A DNA stretch of 64,000 nt from Tolypothrix sp. PCC 7712 (GCF_025860405.1 NZ_CP063785.1:4340001-4404000), one strand, 5' to 3'. Numbered from the stretch's first letter, positions 28,679 through 38,100 are shown. Notes: generated by a model not told the origin, from the letters alone. Numbers and translations are program-made.

Positions 28679-31210
28679 TTAAGCGCTTAACTGTGCAGCT
28701 GCAATTACAGCTTGACCTAAAGATATACCACCATCGTTGACTGGAACTAAGCTATGAGTTAGGACTGTGATTCCCAATGTTTGTAAATCCCTAGTAACTT
28801 GCTCTAATAAAATACAGTTTTGAAATACGCCTCCTGTTAAGACGACCTGATTAATCACATGTTCTTGCGTCAGATATTTAACCATTTGGGCAATTGTTTT
28901 GGCTAGACTCTGATGAAATTTTGTCGCTATTATTCCTTGGGATATCTGATTTTGCAAGTCTTTGAGCAAGGCTGACCACATAGGGCTAGGGTCTATACAG
29001 TAAATATTATCGAAAAAGCTAAAATTAAACGGATAATTTGGATTTTCTTTAGGATGATTTAAGCTATGCTCATCAATTAAGGCTTCCATTGCGATCGCAG
29101 CTTGTCCTTCATAGCTACATTCTTCCCGACAAATCCCAAGCGCCGCCGCTACAGCATCAAACAATCTACCCGCTGAAGAAGCTTGAGGCGAATTAATGCC
29201 TTTTTCTATTAACTGATTTAGTACCTTGAGGGGCTTTTCTTCCAAAAATTTTAAGATTTCTAAATCGCCATAGTTTTTTTTGAGATTTTCCCAACTATCG
29301 GCGGCTATGAGATGGGCATAAGTGTTACGCCAAGGCTGATATATGGCTTGTGCGCCACCAATCATCGCTATAGGTTTCAATGCTGCTAATCGCTGAAATT
29401 TGCGGTAATCTGCTAACAGAAATTCTCCGCCCCAAAGTGTACCATCTTCGCCATAACCCAAGCCATCTAAGGCAATACCTAAAACTGGAGAAGCATCAAG
29501 AGGAAGGCCATTTTCTGCCATACAAGCAGCAATATGGGCGTGATGATGCTGGATTGGGTAAATTGGTAAATGGTTAGCTGCTGCTAATTCTTTTCCTAGT
29601 TTGGTTGAAAGATATTCTGGGTGTTTATCAATCGCAATTACTTCTGGTTGATGTTCAAATAAATTTAAGTACAAATTTAATGTATCTTGATAGGCATCAA
29701 AAGCCGCAGCATTTTCTAAATCTCCTAAATGTTGCGAGAGAATTGCTTGCCCTTCCCGCAGTAAACAAAAGGTATTTTTTAACTCGCTACCCATTGCTAA
29801 AATCTGCGGAATATTATCAAATCCTGGGGGTAAATTAATTGGTGCTGGCGCATAGCCTCTAGCGCGACGAATGATTTGCAATTTCTCGCCTACAACCCTC
29901 ACCACCGAATCATCAGCTCGGTTCACAATCTCTCGATTATGTAACAGAAAATAATCGGCGATTTTGCTTAATTTCTCTTTTGCTACTTCATTATCAATAC
30001 ATTGCGGTTCATCCGATAAATTGCCACTAGTTAACACAATCGGACGATTCATCCGCTTCAAAATCAGGTGATGTAACGGCGTATAAGGTAACATAAACCC
30101 AAGGCGATTTTGCCCTGGTGCGACTGAAGGCGCAATGGAATTTTGGATTTTGCGAAAAGTTGCGTGCGGGGGTTCCCCCCCGTTGAGCAAACTTTTCAAG
30201 ACGGATTTTGGATTTTGGATTGAAGATTTTTGATTTAGTTTCTGTTCCCCAATCCCTAATCCCCAGGAGTTATTTAATTTTGAATTTTGAATTTTGAATT
30301 TTGAATTGATTTGTCCCCAGTCCCCAATCCCCAATCCCTTTCTCCGCAACAAAACAATAGGCGCAGCAGGACTCCTTAATAACTCTTGTTCTTGCGGGCT
30401 GATGGTGCAATATTGGGCAATAATGTCGATATCCCTAGCCATTAAAGCAAAGGGTTTGTGATAGCGGTTTTTACGCTGACGCAGTTTTTGGACTGTGGCT
30501 TCTTGAGTAGCATCACAAGCTAAATGAATCCCGCTTAAGCCTTTAATGGCGACAATTTCACCTTTTTGCAACAGAGTACAAACGGCATCCACATCATCTA
30601 ACATGGAGAACATAGAAGCGGTAACTGATTTACCATCCGCACGTTCTAACCAAGCAGTAGGGCCGCAGATATGGCAAGCTACAGGTTGGGCGTGAAAGCG
30701 GCGATTTTCGATATCGTGGTATTCCTGTTCACATTGGGGACACATGGTAAATGCAGACATACTGGTGTTGCATCTGTCATAGGGAATGGCGCGAATAATA
30801 CTTAATCTGGGGCCGCAATGGGTACAGTTGGTAAAGGGGTAGCGAAAATAGCGGCTAAAAGGGTCAAAAATTTCTTGTTGACATTGGGGACAAATCGCCG
30901 CGTCAGGAGAGATGGCTGTTTTAACTTTATTAGTAACACTATGGGCGATCGCAAAATCATCAAAATGCAATTCTTCTATCAGCGGCGTTCTGATGATTTC
31001 TGCAATTTTTGCTAAAGGTGGGCATTCTTGCTGTAATTTGGCGATAAATTCTGCTAAGGCTGCTTCGCTACCAGATAGGCGAATCAACACACCTTGTCCA
31101 TCATTACAAACATCTCCCCGCAAACCGCAAGCTTTGGCAATCCGATAAACGGTAGGGCGAAAACCTACACCCTGAACAGTACCACGAACTCTAATTTCTT
31201 CAGTCGCCAT
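28679..31210 (-). CDS. hypF: Carbamoyltransferase HypF with an in-frame repeat insertion
   Basis: 843 residues against about 770-780 for the family. In order: acylphosphatase domain (RVRGTVQGVGFRPTVYRIA), zinc fingers (CPQC, CTHCG, CPQCE, CHICG), YrdC-like domain, Kae1-like domain with HHHAHIAACMAENGL. Residues about 292-358 (30137-30337) do not belong to the family: they are translated from tandem repeats and a palindromic element, and family sequence resumes at IAPSVAPGQNRLGF. The insert is 201 bases, so the frame is kept. Role: makes the carbamoyl group for HypE. Its ATG overlaps the stop of the NHL gene by 11 bases. Whether the protein still works is open, though the intact frame suggests it does. 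Confidence 0.95.
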   Translation of the reverse strand: MATEEIRVRGTVQGVGFRPTVYRIAKACGLRGDVCNDGQGVLIRLSGSEAALAEFIAKLQQECPPLAKIAEIIRTPLIEELHFDDFAIAHSVTNKVKTAISPDAAICPQCQQEIFDPFSRYFRYPFTNCTHCGPRLSIIRAIPYDRCNTSMSAFTMCPQCEQEYHDIENRRFHAQPVACHICGPTAWLERADGKSVTASMFSMLDDVDAVCTLLQKGEIVAIKGLSGIHLACDATQEATVQKLRQRKNRYHKPFALMARDIDIIAQYCTISPQEQELLRSPAAPIVLLRRKGLGIGDWGQINSKFKIQNSKLNNSWGLGIGEQKLNQKSSIQNPKSVLKSLLNGGEPPHATFRKIQNSIAPSVAPGQNRLGFMLPYTPLHHLILKRMNRPIVLTSGNLSDEPQCIDNEVAKEKLSKIADYFLLHNREIVNRADDSVVRVVGEKLQIIRRARGYAPAPINLPPGFDNIPQILAMGSELKNTFCLLREGQAILSQHLGDLENAAAFDAYQDTLNLYLNLFEHQPEVIAIDKHPEYLSTKLGKELAAANHLPIYPIQHHHAHIAACMAENGLPLDASPVLGIALDGLGYGEDGTLWGGEFLLADYRKFQRLAALKPIAMIGGAQAIYQPWRNTYAHLIAADSWENLKKNYGDLEILKFLEEKPLKVLNQLIEKGINSPQASSAGRLFDAVAAALGICREECSYEGQAAIAMEALIDEHSLNHPKENPNYPFNFSFFDNIYCIDPSPMWSALLKDLQNQISQGIIATKFHQSLAKTIAQMVKYLTQEHVINQVVLTGGVFQNCILLEQVTRDLQTLGITVLTHSLVPVNDGGISLGQAVIAAAQLSA
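30137..30337. repeat. 201-bp composite repeat inserted in frame in hypF
   Basis: Contains CCCCAATCCC units (30313-30338), a run of TTTTGAA heptamers (about 30275-30305), TTTTGGATTTTGGA units (30205-30220) and the palindromic element 30154-30197. All of these are intergenic repeat types elsewhere in the window. Family sequence flanks it directly on both sides (RRK before, IAPS after). Confidence 0.85.
30154..30197. repeat. Palindromic element, family A, copy inside hypF
   Basis: Outer arms GAAAAGTT and AACTTTTC, then TTGCGTG, inner arms GCGGGGG and CCCCCCG, then TTGAGCAA. Same layout as the copies at 53688-53728 and 57989-58031. Confidence 0.8.
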
Positions 31211-32417
31211 AATTAAACCGCCACAGCAAAATTCGGTTATTTCCAGAATCAGCTATTACCGCAGTTTGACCACAAATCTTGATACCGTAACACCAATTTA
31301 AACTTTCTCTTGTTGGTAATCCAAAATCTCGATTTTCACCTTTATTTTTAAAATTAGCTTGCCCAGCCAAGGCATCTGCTGCCGCACCTTGCAGTGATAG
31401 GATTGATTCTGGCTTTTGCCATCCTAGCAAGCGAGAGTTAGCGGTATCTGCAACTAATAACCAATCACCAGCCGCATCCACTCCATAGGGCATACTTAAA
31501 CTACTGGCACTGGGAAAATAAACTCCCTGATTCATCTCGACATTATTAAAGTCTTTTTGTCCCAAGACTACGGCACAAGGAGTATTATTTTCTGTGGGCA
31601 TTCCTTGCCAAATCATCACCCGATTATTACCTGCATCGCTGACAACTAAATTGTCTCCCCAAAAGGTCATATCATGACACCAGCGCATACTCACAGCAGT
31701 GGGAGAAGCGCCACAATTTTCATTACGAGATATCATATCTGGTTGCCCCAACACTAAATCGGCTGGTTGACCATTTTCTGTAGGTAATTGCTGCCAAATT
31801 AGCAGCCGGCGATTGCCAGTATCAGCTACAAATAGCTTACCTTGATGATATAAAATCCCATAGGGCCAGTGCATCGTATTTGCATCTGGTGATTGACTAC
31901 CTCGATTAGGTTCATTGTCGGTAAAATTAGCTTGTCCTAACACCAAATCTGCTGGAACATTATTATCTTCTGGCAAATTTTTCCAAATTAAAACTCGGTG
32001 ATTCCAAGCATCAGCAACAGCTAATCCAGAACCGCAGCGACAAATCCCCGTGGGGACGCTAACAGTTGCCCTTCCTGGTGTTCCTTTCGCATTTTGTCCT
32101 TCATGGTAAAAGTCTGGTTGTCCAATTACCCAATCAGCACTTTGATTATCTGTAGTTGGTAAATTTCGCCATCCTAATAATCGATGATGTCCTGTATCAG
32201 ATACCCATAATGGCCCGGTTTCTGAGATTAAACAAGCAGCACGAGGGCCAAACATTGTCATGGGACTCGGTGCTAAAGGCATGACGAAGTTTTCTGTTTC
32301 TAGATTTGCACCTAAAATCACTTCTGCACCTGCAAGTGACAAAGGTAATTTTGGTGCAATTCCTGTGGCTTCTGACGGTAATGAAGGGTTAGGAGTAATA
32401 TTAATCGAGTTGTACAT
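31200..32417 (-). CDS. NHL-repeat beta-propeller protein coupled to hypF
   Basis: 405 residues from the ATG at 32417; a longer frame reaches a TTG at 32450 but starts with no clear ribosome site. Six or so repeats of the form DTGHHRLLGWRNLP / VLGQPDF (for example ISDAGNNRVMIWQ type blades) make an NHL propeller. No signal peptide is apparent. The stop overlaps the hypF start by 11 bases, so it is the promoter-proximal gene of the extended hyp operon. An NHL gene in this place is known in Nostoc; a role in hydrogenase assembly is inferred from position only. Confidence 0.88.
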   Translation of the reverse strand: MYNSINITPNPSLPSEATGIAPKLPLSLAGAEVILGANLETENFVMPLAPSPMTMFGPRAACLISETGPLWVSDTGHHRLLGWRNLPTTDNQSADWVIGQPDFYHEGQNAKGTPGRATVSVPTGICRCGSGLAVADAWNHRVLIWKNLPEDNNVPADLVLGQANFTDNEPNRGSQSPDANTMHWPYGILYHQGKLFVADTGNRRLLIWQQLPTENGQPADLVLGQPDMISRNENCGASPTAVSMRWCHDMTFWGDNLVVSDAGNNRVMIWQGMPTENNTPCAVVLGQKDFNNVEMNQGVYFPSASSLSMPYGVDAAGDWLLVADTANSRLLGWQKPESILSLQGAAADALAGQANFKNKGENRDFGLPTRESLNWCYGIKICGQTAVIADSGNNRILLWRFNYGD

Positions 32418-32450
32418 TAACCGCAGATGAATGCTGATAGTTCTTGACAA

Positions 32451-33072
32451 AATATTAACTCGTAATACCTACCTCGGGAGAGAAGCAAGCTACGTAATTA
32501 ATAATTCGTAATTCGTAATTCGTAATTACATTTGTAATACCAATTTGAAAAAAGAATGTGACAGATTGTAGGGGCAAGGCAATGCCTTGTCCTCTAGAAT
32601 AGATTGATATGTTACCAACATTATTTGAATTGGTATAACAGGGTAAACAATTAGAGAACTCCACAGAATGATTGATCCAAAAGCTGTCATTGCGAGCGAA
32701 ACGGAGTGTAGTGAAGCAATCCCAATATTTTGCGGTTGCTTCATTTAGCTTCGCTACATTCGCAATGACAATTGGGCATTTCTTTTTCTGGAGGTCTCTT
32801 ACAAATCATTTTGTCATTTGTATTTTCTCATCAAAAACTTAGCCCTACTGTATCAGCACTAGCAACTTTGCTCTCATATGCAAATTTGCGTTTTGGTGTG
32901 AACATTTGCAACTACTCTACCCTTTAGCTTACTGAAGCATCAGGGTAGAGAAATGATTAATCAGTGAGAAAGCATTTAGACAAATCCAAACAATAAATTA
33001 TTTCGCTTCAAGTCGTGACAGTCAACAGTCAACACTCAACAATAGCGATAGAATTTTATTACTTGCCAGTCC
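32451..33072. other. Intergenic region upstream of the hyp operon
   Basis: About 620 bases with no convincing gene. It holds ATTCGTA tandem units (32500-32528), a MITE-like element (32535-32638), a dispersed GAAGCAAGCTACG repeat fragment and STRR near 33015-33050. The hyp operon promoter (left-facing) must lie here, but I could not pick it out with confidence. Confidence 0.6.
32535..32638. repeat. MITE-like element with ATACCAATT terminal inverted repeats
   Basis: ATACCAATT at 32537-32545 and AATTGGTAT at 32628-32636 form inverted ends about 100 bases apart; the interior has GGGGCAAGGCAATGCCTTG, itself a hairpin. A relative with one recognisable end follows the RidA gene (35559-35662). Confidence 0.6.
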
Positions 33073-34062
33073 CTAATTATCAAGTTTCTCCTGTTGTAGT
33101 TTTAGTTCTATTTCCAGTTCTTGCAGGGCTTGGGCTACAACTTGTGCTTGTTCTAATTGTTGATACTCTGTGAATATTTCCCAAGCTTCTTGATAGTAAG
33201 CACGCGCTTTTAATAAATTTTGAGGATTTCCTTTTTCTGGTTTTTCAAGGTCATCCGGTAGATTAAACAAGGCGTTAGCTTTGTTAGAAATTGTGTTAGC
33301 GTATTCTAACGGTGTATCATGAGAATTACGCACTTTTAATGCTTCATCGTAAGCTGCGATCGCTCTTAAATTATTCTCTACAGGATGGGTACTTTGGAGA
33401 TATTGCAAAGCATTACCTAAATTATTTTGCAACATCGCGTATTCTCTGGGATTTTCAATTAGGTTTATCTGCTTGAGTGCTGCTTCAAATGTTTGTACAG
33501 CTAAACCTTCACACAATTGCTTTTGTTCCATTCCCGTAGAAATTGACAGGTAAGCAATGGCAATATTATTGTGTAAAATTGCGTATTCTTCTGGGTATTT
33601 CTCGGAATTAAATACCCGCAATGCATCTTGATAAGCTTTAATGCTATCGGCAATTTGGGCTAAATTAAAAGGCACTAGAGATTGCAACACTAGCCCTAAA
33701 TTCATCTGTGCTTCCGCTATTTCTTCTTTAGAGGCTAATTGTTGCAAAATTGGTAGTGCTTCTGTATAAGCTGCTTTTGCTTGTAGTAGTAATTCTGTCC
33801 CTTCATCAGGAATTGATTTCAAAGCACCAGCTATACCCACCTTAGCCCTAGCTTTTAGTAGCGGATAATCATCCCCACACATTTCGCAAGCTCGTTTATA
33901 CAGATCAACTGTACTCCATAAATCTTGAGGAGTTTTAGGTTTTTTCTGTAAACCATGTGCCAGTTCAATCAACATTTCGATTTTCTCTTGTGTCGTTGCT
34001 GACTCCGATGCAATAGCTGCGATCGCGGCCTTAACTGTTGAATCTGTAATGCTTGGGGTCAT
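33073..34062 (-). CDS. Tetratricopeptide-repeat protein
   Basis: 329 residues from the ATG at 34062 (MTPSITDSTVKAAIAAIA); a longer frame begins at a GTG at 34092 and adds ten poorly structured residues. All helical, with TPR-like pairs such as QMNLGLVLQSLVPFNLAQI, LHNNIAIAYLSIS and LQNNLGNALQYLQ. Ends in a coiled coil (LEIELKLQQEKL). No signal peptide. Scaffold protein; partner unknown. It reads alone on the minus strand, divergent from the RidA gene. Confidence 0.82.
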   Translation of the reverse strand: MTPSITDSTVKAAIAAIASESATTQEKIEMLIELAHGLQKKPKTPQDLWSTVDLYKRACEMCGDDYPLLKARAKVGIAGALKSIPDEGTELLLQAKAAYTEALPILQQLASKEEIAEAQMNLGLVLQSLVPFNLAQIADSIKAYQDALRVFNSEKYPEEYAILHNNIAIAYLSISTGMEQKQLCEGLAVQTFEAALKQINLIENPREYAMLQNNLGNALQYLQSTHPVENNLRAIAAYDEALKVRNSHDTPLEYANTISNKANALFNLPDDLEKPEKGNPQNLLKARAYYQEAWEIFTEYQQLEQAQVVAQALQELEIELKLQQEKLDN

Positions 34063-34092
34063 CTCAACACGATTGCAATGATGGGTGTACAC

Positions 34093-34987
34093 ATAGTTGC
34101 AAGTATTTTGTCCTAGAGATGGTCAGTGTAGCTACAATTTATCTCATCGGCTAATTTGCTTCAACTTTAAAGTACTTTACTGCCTCAATTCTCCAAATCA
34201 CAAGCTTATTTTAATCAAAATATACACAATTTAATTCTTAATTTATATCTTGCGATTATACTGATGCATACGCTACATGATCTTAGTAAATTGATATTAA
34301 ATGATTATCTGTATTGTTTGATGCAATTGCACAGATTGACAACTAAATAGATTAAATAAATATTATTTATTGAGATATGTTGAGATGTTTATGGACATGG
34401 ATTGGCTGCGGCGATTCCTTCAATTTTGGTGCATATTATGTTGCGATCGCACCACAATTTTTGGTGTTAATAATACAATACATTTCAGTTAAGTAGTTCG
34501 GCGAAATTAAAGATAACTAGCTGAGGCTGTCATTCTGACAAAGTTCTGACTTGGTATTCGCGTAGCGTCTCCGTCAAAAGAGGCAATACGGTCTTCTCCT
34601 AAGGGGAGAGAGGTTTCCCCCATGAGCAATTGCCGAAAGGGTTTGCCGACTTGTGGCGACTGCAGTCGAGAAATAATACTTCTTGATCAAATCCCCTATC
34701 TTGCAAAGTTCAGTTCGCCAGCTTCCGGCCAACTGAACTTTGCGCTTTATTTATGGGGATTATCTTTTTACTTTTTATTTTTTACTGCTTAATATCCGAT
34801 TATCCTTTACTATTAGCGAGTTTCATTTTATGCTTAATATGTAATAGTTTTTTCGTAGGTAAGTACGCTTGATTAACGCAATATGTAAAGTTTTGAAGAA
34901 GAAAAATTAAAGCTTTTTCAATTTATATTGCTGAATATTGTTATGTTCAATTGCAAACTTACTGAATTACTTATTTAAGGAGCTTTA
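34093..34987. other. Long intergenic region between divergent TPR and RidA genes
   Basis: 895 bases. Contains two HIP1-like GCGATCGC sites, a mosaic of dispersed repeats (34560-34670, including CGCGTAGCGTCTCC and GGGTTTGCCGACTTG, loosely like the family A core) and a strong inverted repeat at 34703-34743. No protein-coding frame stands out. Confidence 0.6.
34703..34743. repeat. Perfect 13-bp inverted repeat between divergent genes
   Basis: GCAAAGTTCAGTT and its exact complement AACTGAACTTTGC enclose a 15-base GC-rich loop. Followed on the plus strand by GCGCTTTATTTATGG. As both flanking genes point away, it is not a gene terminator unless an unannotated small RNA ends here. Confidence 0.75.
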
Positions 34988-35560
34988 ATGACTCAGCGTA
35001 TTACCAGTGCTGTCAATTCATTAGTAAATAAACTATCGCGACGCAATGCACTTTTGTGGATTGGTGGTGCAGGATTAGGCACCACCTTTGTAGCAGGAAC
35101 ACAAACTGAAGTGAATGCTCGTGAAAACCAAGATGTGAAACTGGTAAATCCACCAACCCTATATAATGCACCCCAAAATGGCTATAGCCATATAGCTGTT
35201 ACACCAGCAAGAGCAAAAACGGTTTATATTTCTGGTCAATTTGGTTCAGATTTGCAAGGCAATGTGATTTCTGATGATTATGAAGAGCAGTTGGTACGGG
35301 CTTTTCAGAACCTCCGCTTTGCCTTACAAGCGGTGGGTGCCAAACCAGAACATGTAGCTAAAACTACTGTGCTTATAGTTAATCACACCCAAGAGAAATT
35401 GATACCGTTAGGACGTGAAATTGCTAATTTGTGGGGGAATAAACCACCAGCAAACACCCTCATCCCTGTTCCTAGGCTTGCACTTGATCGGATGTTATTT
35501 GAAATAGATGCTTATGCCGTAATTCCAGAAAAACCAGAGAGCGGAATGTTCCCGTTTTAA
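34988..35560 (+). CDS. RidA (YjgF/YER057c/UK114) family protein with Tat-like leader
   Basis: 190 residues. The first 48 residues look like a twin-arginine leader: SRRNALLWIGGAGLGTTFVAG with a likely cut before RENQ. The RidA domain follows (about 60-185): AVTPARAKTVYISGQFG, the NLRFALQAVGAKPEHVAKTTV helix region, and the terminal strand MLFEIDAYAVIP. RidA proteins hydrolyse reactive enamine/imine intermediates; an exported member is unusual and its substrate unknown. AAGGAG six bases before the ATG is a good ribosome site. Single gene, convergent with the DUF72 gene. Confidence 0.87.
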   Translation: MTQRITSAVNSLVNKLSRRNALLWIGGAGLGTTFVAGTQTEVNARENQDVKLVNPPTLYNAPQNGYSHIAVTPARAKTVYISGQFGSDLQGNVISDDYEEQLVRAFQNLRFALQAVGAKPEHVAKTTVLIVNHTQEKLIPLGREIANLWGNKPPANTLIPVPRLALDRMLFEIDAYAVIPEKPESGMFPF

Positions 35561-35672
35561 TACCATTTTGAAAAAAGAAGGCGACAGATGGGTAGGGGCA
35601 CGGCACCTGTAAAATATTTGATATATCAAAAGATTGTAGATGCCTTGCCCCTACAGCATTACAAATCCCATA
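35559..35672. terminator. Repeat-derived hairpin between convergent RidA and DUF72 genes
   Basis: GTAGGGGCACGGCA (35592-35605) pairs 13 of 14 with TGCCTTGCCCCTAC (35641-35654). The element resembles the MITE-like repeat at 32535-32638 (AATACCATTTTGAAAAAAG start) and overlaps the stop codons of both genes, so it probably serves as their bidirectional terminator. Confidence 0.6.
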
Positions 35673-36537
35673 AACTGAGCTGATTGGGTGGGCGATCGAG
35701 GTTATTCCAAGGTAGGGGAGGAACTGCTACACCATTCTGTTCTAGTAAATTTTGGAAGTGACGGGCTGTGCTGGGCGATCGCTCTTCTATAGGACAATGA
35801 ACAAAGAAATAAATCTGCACTCCCGCCTGTAACCACTGTTGAATCTGCGTTACCCATTCTTCCATAAACGGCTGATTTACAGGTAAATTTGGATGCGAAA
35901 TAAAGCGAATGAGGGTAAAAGGTGCTGTGACGCTAAATTGTACTGGTAATTTCGGTTTGCGTCGTTCTGAATTGAGCTGAGGATCATCATCTCCAGTGTA
36001 GATGGGGCGCGAGTCTAACAGTACTCTACCAACATTGAGCTTTTCTAACAGCGCCGTCAAATTACTAGCATGAGGTTCCTTAAACCAATCTGGATGGCGA
36101 ACTTCTAGCGCTAGGGGTGCAACTGTACGTGGCCAAGCTTCTAAAAAAGTAGTCAAATCTTCTATTAATATAGGTGCGTAACTTGGCGGTAATTGAGCAA
36201 ATATTGGGCCAAGACGCTTACCCAAAGGACGCATTCCTTCCAAAAATTGTAAAGCCGCAGGGATATATGGTTGCAACAAACCTTGATGGGTAATATCACG
36301 TGGTAATTTTAAACAAAATTCAAAACCTGGGGGTGTTTCCGTCGCCCAGCGAGTGACAGTTTCCTGGTTAGGAATAGCGTAGAAAGTAGTATTTCCCTCT
36401 ACAGTAGTGAAGCGGCGACTGTAGAGAGACAGAAACTCAGCTGTGCGAGTACCTGAAGGATAGAGTTCACCCACCCATCCTTTATATGCCCAAACAGCAC
36501 AACCAATCAGAAATTTTACAGGTTTGTCATTTGTCAT
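35659..36537 (-). CDS. DUF72 family protein (TIM-barrel-like)
   Basis: 292 residues. Typical DUF72 features: FLIGCAVWAYKGWVGELYP at the start, the FTTVEGNTTFYAIP motif, FCLKLPRDITH, and LEVRHPDWF. The family forms a TIM barrel of unknown reaction. The first six residues (MTNDKP) are translated from the GTCATTTGTCATTT tandem repeat that precedes the gene, so the present start codon is repeat-derived. Convergent with the RidA gene; the shared repeat at 35559-35672 overlaps its last codons. Confidence 0.9.
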   Translation of the reverse strand: MTNDKPVKFLIGCAVWAYKGWVGELYPSGTRTAEFLSLYSRRFTTVEGNTTFYAIPNQETVTRWATETPPGFEFCLKLPRDITHQGLLQPYIPAALQFLEGMRPLGKRLGPIFAQLPPSYAPILIEDLTTFLEAWPRTVAPLALEVRHPDWFKEPHASNLTALLEKLNVGRVLLDSRPIYTGDDDPQLNSERRKPKLPVQFSVTAPFTLIRFISHPNLPVNQPFMEEWVTQIQQWLQAGVQIYFFVHCPIEERSPSTARHFQNLLEQNGVAVPPLPWNNLDRPPNQLSLWDL

Positions 36538-36708
36538 TTGTCATTGGGTAATAGGTAATTGGTAATAGGTAATTGGTAATAAACATTTATCTCCCTTATC
36601 CCCCTCATCTCCCTTATCCTCCTCATTTCCCCAGTCCCCAATCCCCATTACCCCTTATCCCCAGAGGGGGCCCCGAGTTCCCCAGTCCCCAATCCCCATT
36701 ACCCAATC
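36538..36708. repeat. STRR cluster with a copy of the CCCCAGAGGGGGCCCC repeat
   Basis: GGTAATTGGTAATA units, CTTATCCCCCTCAT units and CCCCAATCCCC units run together. The 41-base segment at 36643-36683 (centre GGGGGCCCC) recurs twice at 38345-38385 and 38410-38449, on the other side of the kinase gene. Confidence 0.8.
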
Positions 36709-38100
36709 TCAAGCAATCGGGAGACAAATAGTAAATTGCGTTTTCCCTGGTTGGGAATAGACTGTAATGCTTCCTTGATGGCGGATTTCGACGATGCGGC
36801 GTACTACTTCTAAGCCTAAGCCGGAACCCTTACCAACAGGCTTAGTTGTGAAAAATGGCTCGAAAATTCGTGATTTAATCTCTTGAGGAATACCCGATCC
36901 GGAGTCTGTAATTTGGATTTCTACGCGATCGCTATAGGGAGTTGTCACAATTTCTAATATGCCTTTTTCGTTCATGGCATCAATGGCGTTATCAATCAAA
37001 TTTGTCCACACTTGATTTAATTCGCTGCCATAAGCCCAAATTTTAGGAATATCAGGACTATACGACCTGCGAATTTCTACGCCATTTTTTATTTTGTATG
37101 AGAATAATCGTAAAGTATCTTCTAAACCTTCATGTATATCAACTAATTGTCTTGCACCCTGATCTAAATGGGAATAAGACTTCATTGACTGCACCAGTTC
37201 CGCAATCCTTTCTGCACCACGTAAGCCACTGCTAATCATAGACATAACTTCAAAGGAAAGGGCTAACCAACGCAAGCCCATAGTGCCCATTTCTGTTTGA
37301 TCATCTTGCCAGCGTGCAGTTAATTCTTCTAGTGTGGTAATTTCGATACCCCCTTCAGCTAGCGGCCCTGCAAGTTTCCAAGCATCCTCAACACCATAAT
37401 CTTCTAACCAATCAAGCAATTCATCTTCGCGATCGCTCAATTTCATCGGATCAATCCGCTTGTGGGTAATGCTCTCATAGCCCTCATCTCGGGCTTTAAT
37501 CCATTGTGCGGTATGTTCTGCATCAACTTGGTGCTGTCCATACACCAGATTCATGCGTTGCAGTTCTAATAATGCCGGGGTGATATCCCGCAAAGCACGA
37601 ACCAATGCGGCGGCTGGATTATTCAGTTCGTGGGCTAATCCTGCGGCTAGTGTGCCTAACGCTGCCATTTTTTCCCGATTGCGGATGAAGGATTCTAATC
37701 CACGCGATCGCTTGGCGACGGTTTTAAAAATCACCTGCTCAAAGTTGCGACACTCATGCAGCAATGTCAGGAAATCTTCACTTGATAGTTGATACAGATG
37801 ACAGTCAGTCAGGGCGCGTACTGTAACTGGGTTAGGATCGCCTGTCAAGATGGGAATTTCCCCAAAAAAGCTAGGTGCGTCGTGCTGTCCGATGGGCATT
37901 TCCATCCCATCACTGCGCCTTGTCAATCCCATTCGCCCAGACAACATAATAAAAAAGCCACGTGCAGGATCGCCTTCGGATACTAAAATTTCATCAGTAC
38001 TGAGGTCAAGTATTTGAGAGCGATCGCATATCCAATCCAGACGATTCTGTGGCAAAGTTTGAAATAGTTCCAGAGTCAGCAGATCTTCTATACAAAGCAT
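36709..38100 (-). CDS. Histidine kinase with N-terminal cyclic-nucleotide-binding domain
   Basis: 463 residues from the ATG at 38100 (MLCIEDLLTLELF), preferred because AAAGG lies about 10 bases before it; a longer frame from 38181 adds 27 unrelated residues. cNMP-binding fold about 10-130 (ILVSEGDPARGFFIMLSG, SFFGEIPILTGDP), then a kinase core with His157 in GLAHELNNPAAALV and HATPase motifs (NQVWTNLIDNAIDAM, DSGSGIP, GKGSGLGLEVV). The cNMP pocket lacks an obvious RT/SA arginine signature, so it may not bind cAMP. No receiver; a soluble sensor kinase with unknown partner. The gene is flanked by direct repeats. Confidence 0.9.
   Translation of the reverse strand: MLCIEDLLTLELFQTLPQNRLDWICDRSQILDLSTDEILVSEGDPARGFFIMLSGRMGLTRRSDGMEMPIGQHDAPSFFGEIPILTGDPNPVTVRALTDCHLYQLSSEDFLTLLHECRNFEQVIFKTVAKRSRGLESFIRNREKMAALGTLAAGLAHELNNPAAALVRALRDITPALLELQRMNLVYGQHQVDAEHTAQWIKARDEGYESITHKRIDPMKLSDREDELLDWLEDYGVEDAWKLAGPLAEGGIEITTLEELTARWQDDQTEMGTMGLRWLALSFEVMSMISSGLRGAERIAELVQSMKSYSHLDQGARQLVDIHEGLEDTLRLFSYKIKNGVEIRRSYSPDIPKIWAYGSELNQVWTNLIDNAIDAMNEKGILEIVTTPYSDRVEIQITDSGSGIPQEIKSRIFEPFFTTKPVGKGSGLGLEVVRRIVEIRHQGSITVYSQPGKTQFTICLPIA

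Noticed and set aside
32451..33072. NtcA (GTA-N8-TAC) site search upstream of the hyp operon
   Set aside because: Only near matches inside ATTCGTA tandem repeats, with wrong spacing; not reportable.
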